Source: a virus. Taken from it: DNA of 64,000 nt. Positions within the stretch are counted from its first letter, which is position 1, and each line of letters starts with the position of its first letter. Location of the stretch: positions 62,001-126,000 of the IMG/VR virus record IMGVR_UViG_3300028920_000039. One strand, 5' to 3'. Under the pieces are notes generated by a model. That model was not told where the DNA came from. It was given only the letters and a program-made list of their open reading frames with translations, and searched no databases. The position numbers and the translations under genes are program-made. This document shows, one piece after another, positions 55,223 to 63,364 of this stretch.

Positions 55223-55513
55223 ATGTGGTGTGTTAGGTGTCATTACGGAAGCGAAGTTTGTCAGTTTGAATCTGTGGGGGGTGGTCGAAAGAGCATTCAG
55301 CGACGATGCCCCCAGTGTGGTTTGGTATCGGCAGACCACCTTACCAAGTATCCGTTTTTACTCGGTACACGAACTCTTCATGGTACCAAAGGCGCTGAGA
55401 AACGACGCCCTCGTAGCAAGAAGATGACCCAAGATCAAGAGCTTAAGATAGACCAGGAACTGGACGAAGAGATTGAGAAGGCGAAGGAGGAGAAGGGTGG
55501 GCTGGTTCTGTAA
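55223..55513 (+). CDS. Zinc-ribbon protein
   Basis: A 96-residue protein with a strong AAGGAGG SD. Two CxxC pairs (CVRC at residue 3 and CPQC near 29) form a zinc ribbon. The C-terminal 35 residues are acidic/basic and helical (QELDEEIEKAKEEKGG). The function is unknown, perhaps transcriptional. A second frame within it is discounted. Confidence 0.65.
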   Translation: MWCVRCHYGSEVCQFESVGGGRKSIQRRCPQCGLVSADHLTKYPFLLGTRTLHGTKGAEKRRPRSKKMTQDQELKIDQELDEEIEKAKEEKGGLVL

Positions 55514-55631
55514 ACACCGCTATGAGCCATACGCCGAAACTCGTGAAAGGATCGGCCCTGTCATTTTGAAGCGCTGGCTGGTGCTGCGGTGTGCCAAGTG
55601 CGGCAAGACCAAGAGAAAACGGATACAGTAG
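55497..55631 (+). CDS. 44-residue zinc-binding mini-protein
   Basis: GTG 55497 follows AAGGAGG by 6 nt and encodes 44 residues ending at TAG 55629-55631. The sequence WFCKHRYEPYA ... LRCAKCGKTKRKRIQ has a Cys-x-His and a CxxC, enough for one zinc site, plus a basic tail. It overlaps the previous gene by 17 nt and the next start by one base. The strong SD and tight coupling make it credible despite its size. Confidence 0.65.
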   Translation: MGWFCKHRYEPYAETRERIGPVILKRWLVLRCAKCGKTKRKRIQ

Positions 55632-56806
55632 TGTTCAAGTCACTTCGAGTTCGTAACTTCCAATCACATGAAGACTCTATCCTTGAATTCCATAAAGGGT
55701 TGAATGTGATTGTTGGCTCTACCTTCTCAGGCAAGACAGCCCTCTTTCGCGCTATCTATTGGTTGTGGCAAAACCGTCCTACCACTACAGGCTTCATCAG
55801 AAAGGCTTCAGCTACCAAAGGCAAGAGAGGCGCTGATCGAATCGGTACCGCTCAAGTTGATCTAGTGCTCCTGTCCGGAGACAAAGAGGTTGATGTGTCC
55901 CGCATTCGCGGTCATGAGGTGAATGAGTACATCTGTGGCGGGGAAAAGCATGGGGCTGTGGGCAAGAATGTGCCTGAGGAGGTGACCACTACACTCAACA
56001 TTGGCGACATCAACATTCAGCGACAGAGAGAGTATCCCTTCCTGCTCTTCGACAGTCCCGGTCATGTAGCATCCACTTTCAATCGCTTCACCAATTTGGA
56101 CAAGGTTGAAGCAGCTATTGGGGTGGTTTCGTCTGACATTCGCTCTAAGAAGCAAGCAAAGGCTACCGCCGAAAAGACCTCTGTTGACTTGAAAGAAAGG
56201 ATTGCCGGCTTCTCCTATTTGAAGGATCTTGAAGAGCTGGTTGTGGCTGAGGAGGAGATTCTGGTTGAGATAGAGAAGGCTGATACTGTTTTTGAGACTC
56301 TCATCAGGTTATCAGACGAAGTAGCTCAGTCACAAACCAAGATTGCTGCTATTAGTGAGGATCTGCAGGTTGAGAAGGATGACGCCAAGAAAGCCCGTAA
56401 GAAGCTTGAGAAGGCCAAGGCGATCGATGAGAAACTGTCCGCTTGCCAGAAAGAGGCGGATCAGTTGTCTGATTGCCTACAGAGAGCCAATGATGCACTT
56501 AGCAGAATAGACGAGATCAAGGGTTCTCTGCCTGCTTGGAAGAAGGAGTTGGAACTCCAGAATGTTCTAGTAGAAATAGAGGAAGAGTTAGGCGCAAAGC
56601 AAGATTTGATCGGTAAGCTAGAAGATGTTCGAGATCAGTTGGCGATTCTGGGTCCACAAATAGACGGGCGCAAAGACGACATTCATGGTCTGAAAGAGGA
56701 GCTTGCTGTAGCCAAGAAAGAGCTGAAGAAGGTTGATACCTGCCCTATTTGCACGAGTAAGCTGACAACAGAGAAGAAGAAGATCATGCTGGAGAATCTC
56801 AAATGA
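55631..56806 (+). CDS. Rad50/SbcC-like N-terminal half (gp46-like)
   Basis: I start at GTG 55631 (one-base overlap); it is 391 residues. FKSLRVRNFQSHEDSILEF and Walker A VGSTFSGKTALFRA (residues ~28-41) are the N-terminal ATPase lobe of Rad50/SbcC/T4 gp46. Coiled coil runs from ~190 to the end. The protein stops 17 residues after TCPICTSKL, the zinc-hook CxxC (Cys371/374). The signature motif and Walker B are absent and occur in a separate gene at 57995. The mre11-like gene overlaps its stop by 4 nt. Confidence 0.88.
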   Translation: MFKSLRVRNFQSHEDSILEFHKGLNVIVGSTFSGKTALFRAIYWLWQNRPTTTGFIRKASATKGKRGADRIGTAQVDLVLLSGDKEVDVSRIRGHEVNEYICGGEKHGAVGKNVPEEVTTTLNIGDINIQRQREYPFLLFDSPGHVASTFNRFTNLDKVEAAIGVVSSDIRSKKQAKATAEKTSVDLKERIAGFSYLKDLEELVVAEEEILVEIEKADTVFETLIRLSDEVAQSQTKIAAISEDLQVEKDDAKKARKKLEKAKAIDEKLSACQKEADQLSDCLQRANDALSRIDEIKGSLPAWKKELELQNVLVEIEEELGAKQDLIGKLEDVRDQLAILGPQIDGRKDDIHGLKEELAVAKKELKKVDTCPICTSKLTTEKKKIMLENLK

Positions 56807-57750
56807 AGTTGTTGTTGGTATCCGATATCCATTCACGGTACCTCCCTCCCGAAAACCGAACCGACGATTACTTCCAAGCCCTCCTAAACAAACTCCAGCA
56901 GATAGCAGAAATAGCCCGAAAGCATAGATGTCAGGCTTTATTGCAAGCAGGTGATTTATGGGATTCTCCTGAGCCTTCACGGTATGTTCAATCACAGGTG
57001 TTACTGACACTTCGAGAGATGGGGATTCCTATCTACACAGTTTTCGGTCAGCATGATATGGTGTTCCGCAACTGGAAAAACATCAATAGAACTGCCACTT
57101 ACTTGCTTCAGTGTGCAGGTGTTTTGACGATTGTGGGGCTTGACGGTAAACCATATGAACTTGAAAAAGGCATTTGGGTTCATGGGCTGTCGTTTGAACA
57201 GGATTTCAACCTACCGAAACCGAAGAAAGAGGACTTCAACATCCTGATAGCGCATGCTTCGGTAGGTACTCGTCCATTGTATCCGGGTCATGTGCTGCCT
57301 TCCCCGCGAGAATTCATTCACAAGCACCCAGGGTTCGACATGATGATTGTGGGTGATATTCACTACACCTTCGAGGATAAGTTCAAAGGTTGTCAGATCT
57401 TCAATACTGGTTGCATCATGCGCAAGACGGTGAAGAAGGAGGATCTTGAGCACAAGCCTTGTGTATTTGTATACGACACTGACAACGGTGAGTATGAGAA
57501 GATTTTCCTGGATGTGAAGCCTTGGGAGGACATCTTCCACATACCTGACAAGCAGACTGAGGAAGCTGACAACAAGCTGCAGGAGTTCATCGATGCCATC
57601 CGTAATGAGAAGAAGCTGGCTGTTTCGTTTGAGGAGAATCAGCAAGCTTACTACAAGCAGCATAAGGTCAAGAAGAAGATACAGGAGATAATCGCCGACG
57701 CAATGGGTCGGGTAGGGATGTCGGAGAAAGAGAGGAAGGAAGTAGCATGA
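56803..57750 (+). CDS. Mre11/SbcD-like nuclease (gp47-like)
   Basis: A 315-residue metallophosphoesterase. LLLVSDIHSR (DxH), LLQAGDLWDSPE (GDLWD), VFGQHDMV (GxHD), ILIAHAS and MIVGDIHYT (GxxH) are the phosphoesterase motifs in order. The C-terminal part is charged and helical, suited to binding the Rad50 coiled coil. With the Rad50 halves on each side it would process DNA ends. T4 has the order 47 then 46; here the nuclease lies inside the split ATPase. Confidence 0.9.
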   Translation: MKLLLVSDIHSRYLPPENRTDDYFQALLNKLQQIAEIARKHRCQALLQAGDLWDSPEPSRYVQSQVLLTLREMGIPIYTVFGQHDMVFRNWKNINRTATYLLQCAGVLTIVGLDGKPYELEKGIWVHGLSFEQDFNLPKPKKEDFNILIAHASVGTRPLYPGHVLPSPREFIHKHPGFDMMIVGDIHYTFEDKFKGCQIFNTGCIMRKTVKKEDLEHKPCVFVYDTDNGEYEKIFLDVKPWEDIFHIPDKQTEEADNKLQEFIDAIRNEKKLAVSFEENQQAYYKQHKVKKKIQEIIADAMGRVGMSEKERKEVA

Positions 57751-57998
57751 CAGATGTGAGGCAGTTGCAGGAGCGGATAGAAGGTCTTGAGTCGAAGATT
57801 GGTAAGTCAGAAACCGAGCTGGCTGAGCTGCAGGGTCGAGTCAAGGCTACCAAGGAGCAGATAAAGAAGGACTTCGACTGTGAGTCACTTGAAGAAGTGG
57901 AAGCCAAGCTTAAGAAGATTCGTAAGGAGAAGGAAGATTTGGAGGACGAAAAAGCTGCCGTTCACGAAGAAATCGAGAAGCTACTACAAGGCAAATGA
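57747..57998 (+). CDS. Small coiled-coil protein between Rad50 halves
   Basis: An 83-residue, purely helical heptad protein (LQERIEGLESKIGKSETELAELQ), overlapping its neighbours by 4 nt at both ends. No other motif. It sits between mre11 and the Rad50 C-half and probably supplies a separate piece of the Rad50 coiled coil. Confidence 0.68.
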   Translation: MTDVRQLQERIEGLESKIGKSETELAELQGRVKATKEQIKKDFDCESLEEVEAKLKKIRKEKEDLEDEKAAVHEEIEKLLQGK

Positions 57999-58597
57999 GC
58001 TATCGACAACTACTTACTGAAAAGCAGGCAGAGCTGAAGATCCTCACTGAGCAGAAGGAGGAAGCCGATGCTCTTGTAGTCACCCTCGCTGTTGAGCTGG
58101 AAGAGCTAGCAGAAGCTCGTGAGGTGATGAATAACATTATGTTGGCTACCCAGGTCTCCATCAGTGATTACATTGAGAGCATTGTGGCTACAGCCCTGCA
58201 GGCGGTTCTCGGTGATGAGTATGGGTTCAAGATTGAGTACTCCATCAAGAGAGATCAGTCAGAAGCCCAGCCTTATATCACACGAAATGGTGAGCTCTAC
58301 CATCCACGTGATGACTGTGCAGGTGGAGGGCAAGACATCGCCGCCTTTGGACTTCGAGTGGCTTGTTGGGCACTTGATGACAACCAGACTCAGAAGGTGT
58401 TGGTACTTGATGAACCTGGTACTGCTGTTAGTGTCGATATGATGCCGAAGTTTGGTGAGATGCTGAAAGCTACTTCTGAGCTATTGGACTTGCAAGTCAT
58501 CATGATTTCTCATGATCCAGTGCTCATAGAATCGGCTGATAGAGCATTCGAGGTCACTATCAAAGACGACGTTTCGTCCGTTGAGATCGTTGGTTAA
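57995..58597 (+). CDS. Rad50/SbcC-like C-terminal half
   Basis: A 200-residue protein. A coiled coil (1-70) leads into the C-terminal ATPase lobe. The ABC signature region is CAGGGQDIAAFGLRVACWAL, Walker B is VLVLDEPGTAVS and the H-loop is VIMISHDPVLIE. It completes the ATPase whose Walker A lies on the protein at 55631. The stop codon is directly followed by the first base of a tRNA gene. Confidence 0.87.
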   Translation: MSYRQLLTEKQAELKILTEQKEEADALVVTLAVELEELAEAREVMNNIMLATQVSISDYIESIVATALQAVLGDEYGFKIEYSIKRDQSEAQPYITRNGELYHPRDDCAGGGQDIAAFGLRVACWALDDNQTQKVLVLDEPGTAVSVDMMPKFGEMLKATSELLDLQVIMISHDPVLIESADRAFEVTIKDDVSSVEIVG

Positions 58598-58673
58598 GCC
58601 GGTGTAGCTCAGTTGGCAGAGCAGTTGATTTGTAATCAACTTGTCGGGGGTTCGATTCCCTTCGCCGGCTCCA
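58598..58673 (+). tRNA. tRNA-Thr (anticodon TGT)
   Basis: A 76-nt cloverleaf. The 7-bp acceptor GCCGGTG/CGCCGGC has one G-U. The D-arm is GCTC...GAGC, and the anticodon stem GTTGA/TCAAC encloses TTTGTAA (anticodon TGT, reads ACA). The T-arm is GGGGG/CCCTT with TTCGATT, followed by T and encoded CCA. It begins on the base after the Rad50 C-half stop. It probably supplements host codon use. Confidence 0.95.
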
Positions 58674-58686
58674 CAAGGAGGTCATC

Positions 58687-58791
58687 ATGGACCATGATGA
58701 AGCAAGAGACACTATCAAGAAAGGTGAGTACCATCCTGCAGCTGATTCGGCGCTGCAGTTCATACAGTCAATACCCTACCTGAGTTGGTGA
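58687..58791 (+). CDS. 34-residue mini-protein
   Basis: ATG 58687 follows AAGGAGG by 6 nt and encodes 34 residues (MDHDEARDTIKKGEYHPAAD ...) to TGA 58789-58791. It has no motif, but the SD is among the best in the window and the stop overlaps the next GTG start. The spacing from the tRNA end is only 13 nt. Confidence 0.55.
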   Translation: MDHDEARDTIKKGEYHPAADSALQFIQSIPYLSW

Positions 58792-59021
58792 TTTGGCAGG
58801 AGTCGTTTTCGTCTTGTGCTATTGAAGGAAATATGTTGGCTGAGATTTGTTCGGGCACATTGTCGCGATTGATAAACCATAAACCCGTGAGTGATCGATA
58901 TCTGTTGGGGCTTGCTTTTACGATCCTCAAGAACAACTACAACAAACTCCAAGAGATTGCTGGCGACCTGACTGACCCTACCAATCAAGGCCGCTCAGCT
59001 TGTGATACAAGTGGCGGCTAA
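58788..59021 (+). CDS. Small hypothetical protein
   Basis: About 77 residues from GTG 58788 (GTGA overlap with the mini-protein). Mixed helical sequence (EGNMLAEICSGTLSRLINHK), no motif recognised. The last 20 nt overlap the next gene. Confidence 0.5.
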   Translation: MIWQESFSSCAIEGNMLAEICSGTLSRLINHKPVSDRYLLGLAFTILKNNYNKLQEIAGDLTDPTNQGRSACDTSGG

Positions 59022-59928
59022 GAAGTACACATCAGACGACCTGCTCGATTTGCTTCATAACAAGTACAATCTCGGCAACGGTTACCTTGTGTTGAAGGAA
59101 GTCGGCAATGCCACAGGATGTGGCTGCAACAGACACGCAGATGCCATCGTTTTCGGTATCTGGCCTTCGGTAGGTCTTAGGCGATCTGCATTTGAGATCA
59201 AGGTAGATCGAAGTGACTTCCTGCATGAAGTGCAACATCCTGACAAGAGTCAGTGGGCCAAGGATTGCTGTCATGAGTTCTGGTTTCTGACTCCTCCGGA
59301 TGGTGTCATCAAAGATGTAAATGAGCTACCAGAGAACTGCGGTTGGATGAAGCCAAGAGGTTCCGGGCTCACTATTGTCAGGGCTGCATCTGTGAAGGAG
59401 AAGCCTGACCTTGATGACGCCTACCTTGCTTCTTTTATCAGAGCAGCGGTGCAACAGATCCAAGGTCGCAAGACAGAGATCATTCAGAAGGCGATACATG
59501 ATTCAGTCGAATTCAAGCAGGCTCGAGCTTGGGAAACGGCTTCCAAGAAGTTTCTGAATGAGCGAGGAGGAAGGGACTACCTGTACAAGGCTGATGAGAT
59601 TTTTGAAGAGCTGTGCAAGGCGACACTTGACAAGTCCATGCAGAAAGACAAAGATCACATCATGCAAGTTCTGGACAATTTCAGGGACCACATGCTTCAA
59701 ACGCTTGCAGTTTTCGGGCAGATAGCCTCACATTCCATCCTATCCACCGACGAGCTAGGCAATCATATACTTGATGTATATGGATCTGCCAAAGATGAGA
59801 GTACTTTAGCGGCTCTCAAGGCTAAGCTCAAGAAGGTGAAGAAGACTGACCGCTACACCAGGGACCAGCTGAATCGTAAGATACAGCTTCTGGAATTAGT
59901 CAGTGTTTTCAACCCTAAAGAAAAATAA
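59002..59928 (+). CDS. MmcB-like PD-(D/E)XK nuclease-family protein
   Basis: A 308-residue protein from GTG 59002 (GTG 59011 is also possible). CNRHADAIVFGIW, then RSAFEIKVDRSDFLHEVQHPDKSQWAKDCCHEFWFLTPPDGVI, follows the MmcB-type layout. That layout is an acidic strand, E-x-K, then a Lys before a F-x-x-x-P strand. The C-terminal 150 residues are helical. It may be a DNA repair or restriction-like nuclease. It is the last gene before the second early promoter. Confidence 0.62.
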   Translation: MIQVAAKKYTSDDLLDLLHNKYNLGNGYLVLKEVGNATGCGCNRHADAIVFGIWPSVGLRRSAFEIKVDRSDFLHEVQHPDKSQWAKDCCHEFWFLTPPDGVIKDVNELPENCGWMKPRGSGLTIVRAASVKEKPDLDDAYLASFIRAAVQQIQGRKTEIIQKAIHDSVEFKQARAWETASKKFLNERGGRDYLYKADEIFEELCKATLDKSMQKDKDHIMQVLDNFRDHMLQTLAVFGQIASHSILSTDELGNHILDVYGSAKDESTLAALKAKLKKVKKTDRYTRDQLNRKIQLLELVSVFNPKEK

Positions 59929-59947
59929 AAGAATCTTAATTTTTTTA

Positions 59948-59976
59948 TTGACTTCTAGGGAAGAATCATTTACAAT
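59948..59976 (+). promoter_or_regulatory. Sigma70-type promoter for the right-hand operon
   Basis: TTGACT (59948-59953), 17 bp, TACAAT (59971-59976). The lead TAACAATTAACAACG (59982-59996) is one base different from the lead of the promoter at 36491. An A/T-rich stretch upstream (59920-59947) may serve as UP element or weak terminator. Confidence 0.82.
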
Positions 59977-60006
59977 ACTTGTAACAATTAACAACGGAGG
60001 ATGGAG

Positions 60007-61365
60007 ATGCCTAATCAGGAAGAAACTCAAGAAGCCTGCCAGAAGCTGAAGGCTGAGGCTATGAAGGACATTCAGCAGGAAGCAGTCAAGACCTATCAGC
60101 TGCCCGTTTGGGGCAAAACGCGTCTAGATCGCAAGGTTGAAAAGCTCAACCGACGCGCCAACAAGATCGGCTGTCCTCCCATGGAAGTCAAGGTGATCAG
60201 GGAGTGGCAGGAGAAGGAGATGGCTCCGGATTTTGATCAGACAATGGTCTGGACGGGGCGGTACATCCACATGTTCGAGCTGGAGCTTGTCGGTGAACCT
60301 CCGAAGATCAACGGATGGGAATTCATCGCAGCTCTTACTCATACGCCGGCCGGCAATATCATTCGCCGGACACCGCTGGCGGTTGAGCAGGAGCTGGCTC
60401 CAGCCGACAAGTACCGAAAGGCGCCTTCCGCTTGTGATCACTGCAACACCAATCGCAAGCGCCACAACACATTTCTAGTACGTAGTGTTGAAACCGGTGA
60501 AGTCAAGCAGATCGGCTCAAGCTGCCTGGTTGATTTCCTGGGTCACAGAAGTCCTGATGTTTATCTTTGCCACGACAAGATGCTCGCCGACATTGATGAT
60601 CTGATGGATGGCGACTGGAAAACAGTTCCAGGAGATTTCAAGGAATTCAACATCGATGTTAAGTCTTATCTCTGGCATGTCTGTCAGTTCGTCCTGGACG
60701 AGGGCTTCATCAGCCGGACGAAAGCTTACAACGAGGGGCTTCCATGGTGCACATCCTCGCTGGCGATCAACAACATGTTCCCGCCGACGAACACGCCGAA
60801 GGAAGAGATTAAGGCCATTACAGAAGAGGCCAAAGAGCTGACGGAGAAGGTGCTTGCCTGGGGTGAGACGCTTGAAGAGCGCGCGAATGGTCCGGAAGGG
60901 TCCGAGTATCACAACAATCTGGCAGTTTGCTTCGTCAATGGATATATCTCCCACAAGGAGATGGGTCTGCTCGCTTCAGCACCTTCTGCTTATCAGCGTG
61001 AAGTTGAAGCTGAAGTGAAGCGCAAATCCCGTCCGGATGTCAACAGTCAACACTTCGGTGAGATCAAGAAGCGCGAAGTTTTCACACTGAAGTTGATGTC
61101 TGTCCGCACCTGGGAGAATGACTACGGAACCACTTGGTTTCATCGTTTTCTGGACGAGAATGGTAATGTCGCCGTCTGGTATGGTAGTCTGCCGCTTGAG
61201 TATAAGGTTGGCGTCGGAATGAAGGATGTTCAGATCGGCGACGTCGTCAAGGTGAAGGCGACTGTCAAGAAGCATGACGAATACAAAGGCATCAAGCAGA
61301 CGGTCGTCAACCGCTGCAAGGTTGAGGAATGGCTTCGCAATGAACAGACCGAAGATAACAGCTGA
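60007..61365 (+). CDS. Hypothetical nucleic-acid-binding-like protein
   Basis: I choose ATG 60007, 6 nt after GGAGG; ATG 60001 abuts the SD. It is 452 residues. The middle has [18 protein letters not shown] ... [15 protein letters not shown], a Cys/His pattern that looks metal-binding. The C-terminal ~100 residues ([21 protein letters not shown]) look like an OB-fold. It is the first gene after a host-type promoter, so it is likely expressed early. The family's function is not known to me. Confidence 0.62.
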   Translation: MPNQEETQEACQKLKAEAMKDIQQEAVKTYQLPVWGKTRLDRKVEKLNRRANKIGCPPMEVKVIREWQEKEMAPDFDQTMVWTGRYIHMFELELVGEPPKINGWEFIAALTHTPAGNIIRRTPLAVEQELAPADKYRKAPSACDHCNTNRKRHNTFLVRSVETGEVKQIGSSCLVDFLGHRSPDVYLCHDKMLADIDDLMDGDWKTVPGDFKEFNIDVKSYLWHVCQFVLDEGFISRTKAYNEGLPWCTSSLAINNMFPPTNTPKEEIKAITEEAKELTEKVLAWGETLEERANGPEGSEYHNNLAVCFVNGYISHKEMGLLASAPSAYQREVEAEVKRKSRPDVNSQHFGEIKKREVFTLKLMSVRTWENDYGTTWFHRFLDENGNVAVWYGSLPLEYKVGVGMKDVQIGDVVKVKATVKKHDEYKGIKQTVVNRCKVEEWLRNEQTEDNS

Positions 61366-61576
61366 GCAATGGTTGGCGAAACAGGCTGAGGACATGAAGA
61401 AGATGGGTCCCCACCTGCGGAAGATTGTTGAGAAGCTGTCTGATGTCCGTTTGAAATGGGCTTACAACATGGGTATCATCAAGATGATGCCTGTCAGGAC
61501 TGGCCCTAAGATCGGCCGAAATGACCCCTGCCCCTGCGGCAGTGGCAAGAAATACAAGAAGTGTTGCGGTAGGTAA
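61340..61576 (+). CDS. SEC-C motif zinc-binding protein
   Basis: A 78-residue protein from ATG 61340, overlapping the previous gene by 26 nt. The C-terminus [19 protein letters not shown] is a perfect SEC-C zinc motif (CxCx8-9CC), as at the end of bacterial SecA and many small adaptor proteins. The N-terminal part is helical. It may mediate a protein or ribosome contact. Confidence 0.75.
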   Translation: MNRPKITAEQWLAKQAEDMKKMGPHLRKIVEKLSDVRLKWAYNMGIIKMMPVRTGPKIGRNDPCPCGSGKKYKKCCGR

Positions 61577-61582
61577 CAGCTT

Positions 61583-61882
61583 ATGAAGTGGGCACACCCT
61601 TTGAAAGGCCGAACTATCAAGCAAGCGATGGCTGATGCTTTGGACGAGAAACTCCCCGAAAAAAGTTTCTGTGATGACGGTTTTTCCAGAAATTCTCCTA
61701 TGGAGATTCTTTTTGAAGGGGTGTGTTCGTGGACGCATAGTGCATATCACACTTGGCAATGGAATATTCATTCGTGGGACACAATGCAGGATTGTTTGAA
61801 GTATGGTTTTGATGTTTGTGATGATGGATGTGTTGTAGCTCGTGATAACGATTGGAACCATAAGAAAGGCGATACATCATGA
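61583..61882 (+). CDS. Small hypothetical protein
   Basis: A 99-residue protein, Trp/Cys/His-rich (WTHSAYHTWQWNIHSWD, CDDGCVV), overlapping the next gene by 4 nt. No family recognised. The base composition is more A/T-rich than its neighbours. Confidence 0.58.
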   Translation: MKWAHPLKGRTIKQAMADALDEKLPEKSFCDDGFSRNSPMEILFEGVCSWTHSAYHTWQWNIHSWDTMQDCLKYGFDVCDDGCVVARDNDWNHKKGDTS

Positions 61883-62148
61883 TGACGAAGGAAGCGCTTG
61901 CAAAGGCGAATCACATCTGGAAGGAGCTGGACGAGCACATGGACTACCTATACGCTCGCTGGCTTGAAGAATCAGCATTCGAAGACTTCGCCGAGTACGA
62001 AGCAGTCGTTAAGACCGAAGTGGAGAAGCTGGGCGGAAAGTTCGTCAAGATGACGAAGCGTCCTTTCGCAGTCACTGTCGAAATCGACGAGCACACCATT
62101 CAGATCAAGCTGACCCAGACAGAATACGTCTGGAAGCGTGTGGCGTAA
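61879..62148 (+). CDS. Small hypothetical protein
   Basis: An 89-residue protein (ATG 61879 or 61882). The N-terminal half is acidic and helical (ELDEHMDYLYARWLEESAF); the C-terminal half is beta (FAVTVEIDEHTIQIKLTQTEYVW). No motif. It is coupled to the gene before. Confidence 0.58.
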   Translation: MMTKEALAKANHIWKELDEHMDYLYARWLEESAFEDFAEYEAVVKTEVEKLGGKFVKMTKRPFAVTVEIDEHTIQIKLTQTEYVWKRVA

Positions 62149-62215
62149 ATCAACATAGAAAATCTCTCGAGAATCCACATACGATCTGTAATACAAAACA
62201 AGGAGGTATAGAGAT

Positions 62216-63103
62216 ATGGCAAACGTTCGAGTGATAACAGATGAGGGCAAAAGGGGATGCGGTTACCGCAAGAAAGGCGGGCTGTATCTGATGTGTGATG
62301 GGGTTGGCACGCCTTGCGGCAAGCTCCCCATCCCGCTGACGGTCTGTCCCTGCTGCGGCCATGGCATCAAGCCCTCGCTTGGCTGGACCTGGGTTAACGC
62401 CCGTCAGCTGGCAGAAGGTGTGAAATGCTCCCACAAAGACTGCTCAGCTGCTTGTCCGCTCCACACACCGCCTGAGAAGGCTGGACTGCTGTGGATTGGT
62501 GAGTCTTTCTACAAGACTCCCAGTGAGTGGATGGCAGAAGCTGATGGCATGGGCGTTAGCCGCAAGGTCAGCTCAGTCCCCAGAGGCTTCGAAGTCGGCA
62601 AGGACTGGGTGATGGTTGCGCACCGCAAGGCAATCAGCAAGAAGTGCGAGACCTGCGACGGGTCTGGCAACATCGCCGATGAAGTTGATGGTGAGCAGCT
62701 CCTGAAGAAGTGCGACGACTGCGAAGGTGGCTACAAGTACACCGCCGCAATCTTTCACGCCTTCAAGCCCGACCGGGTTGAATACGTCATCAAAGGCACC
62801 GAGACGGAAGACGAGCTGGCTGAGCTCGAGCGTCGCGGACTGTCGCTGGTGAAGCTCGTTCGTACAGACGGGGAGGACAAGGAGACGATGGTGTGGCATC
62901 GCCGCCGACACATCGGTATCGGTGAGTCGGAAGAGGACCAGACCTACTACCAGACGGACGAAGGTTATGTCATCTGGTCCCACAACAGCGAGAAGTTCAC
63001 TGTTCACTTCGGTGATGATATTCTCGCCACTGATGACAGGCTGAGCAAGGCGAAAGCTGTTGCTGAAGAGCACAAGGAGAAACATTCGACAGCTTCCGAG
63101 TAG
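62216..63103 (+). CDS. Multi-zinc-finger hypothetical protein
   Basis: A 295-residue protein with an AAGGAGG SD. Cysteine pairs occur at CGYRKKGGLYLMC, CPCCGHGI and CSHKDCSAACPLH. A DnaJ-like pair follows: CETCDGSGNI ... KKCDDCEGGY. This gives two or three probable zinc sites in the first 180 residues, then an acidic C-terminal domain. The type is common in phages without known function. A structured non-coding stretch follows its stop. Confidence 0.62.
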   Translation: MANVRVITDEGKRGCGYRKKGGLYLMCDGVGTPCGKLPIPLTVCPCCGHGIKPSLGWTWVNARQLAEGVKCSHKDCSAACPLHTPPEKAGLLWIGESFYKTPSEWMAEADGMGVSRKVSSVPRGFEVGKDWVMVAHRKAISKKCETCDGSGNIADEVDGEQLLKKCDDCEGGYKYTAAIFHAFKPDRVEYVIKGTETEDELAELERRGLSLVKLVRTDGEDKETMVWHRRRHIGIGESEEDQTYYQTDEGYVIWSHNSEKFTVHFGDDILATDDRLSKAKAVAEEHKEKHSTASE

Positions 63104-63112
63104 GGGCTGTAT

Positions 63113-63202
63113 ATACTTACACGACGCAGGGCCGGTGGGCGGCCCAACTTAAGTATGCTTAGAGGTTGCTAGAAACCTCCTGGAGGGCTGAAAGGCCCTC
63201 CA
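63113..63202 (+). ncRNA. Candidate structured RNA with three hairpins
   Basis: ATACTTA (63113-63119) pairs with TAAGTAT (63150-63156) and encloses GGGCCG/CGGCCC (63129-63134/63140-63145). GAGGTT/AACCTC (63162-63167/63174-63179) and TGGAGGGC/GCCCTCCA (63181-63188/63195-63202) follow. The compact, perfect stems in a non-coding gap suggest a small RNA or leader element. No known riboswitch is recognised. Confidence 0.5.
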
Positions 63203-63208
63203 CATTTT
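63181..63208 (+). terminator. Probable intrinsic terminator
   Basis: An 8-bp perfect stem TGGAGGGC/GCCCTCCA with a 6-nt loop, followed by CATTTT. It is the last hairpin of the structured stretch. The short T-run makes termination efficiency uncertain. Confidence 0.55.
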
Positions 63209-63291
63209 AAGATGGCCGCAAAGAAAGCTAAGGTGCCAAATCAAGTTCGTTACTTGTGAGATGGGTCACTCCCAGATACGGAGGCTAATTG

Positions 63292-63363
63292 GTGAATAGA
63301 TCGGATGTGCACAACTTCCGGCGCGGCCGCCAATTACAAGAGACAAAAGAAACCACTGCTTGA
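63292..63363 (+). CDS. 23-residue leader-type peptide
   Basis: GTG 63292 lies 7 nt after CGGAGG and encodes MNRSDVHNFRRGRQLQETKE and three more residues, stopping one base before the start of the SLOG gene, which has little SD of its own. This fits translational coupling by a leader peptide. 63203-63291 otherwise holds nothing I can support. Confidence 0.4.
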   Translation: MNRSDVHNFRRGRQLQETKETTA

Positions 63364-63364
63364 G

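Noticed and set aside
55230-55427. Second plus-strand frame within the zinc-ribbon gene
   Set aside because: It lacks its own SD; the 55223 frame has a strong SD and zinc cysteines.
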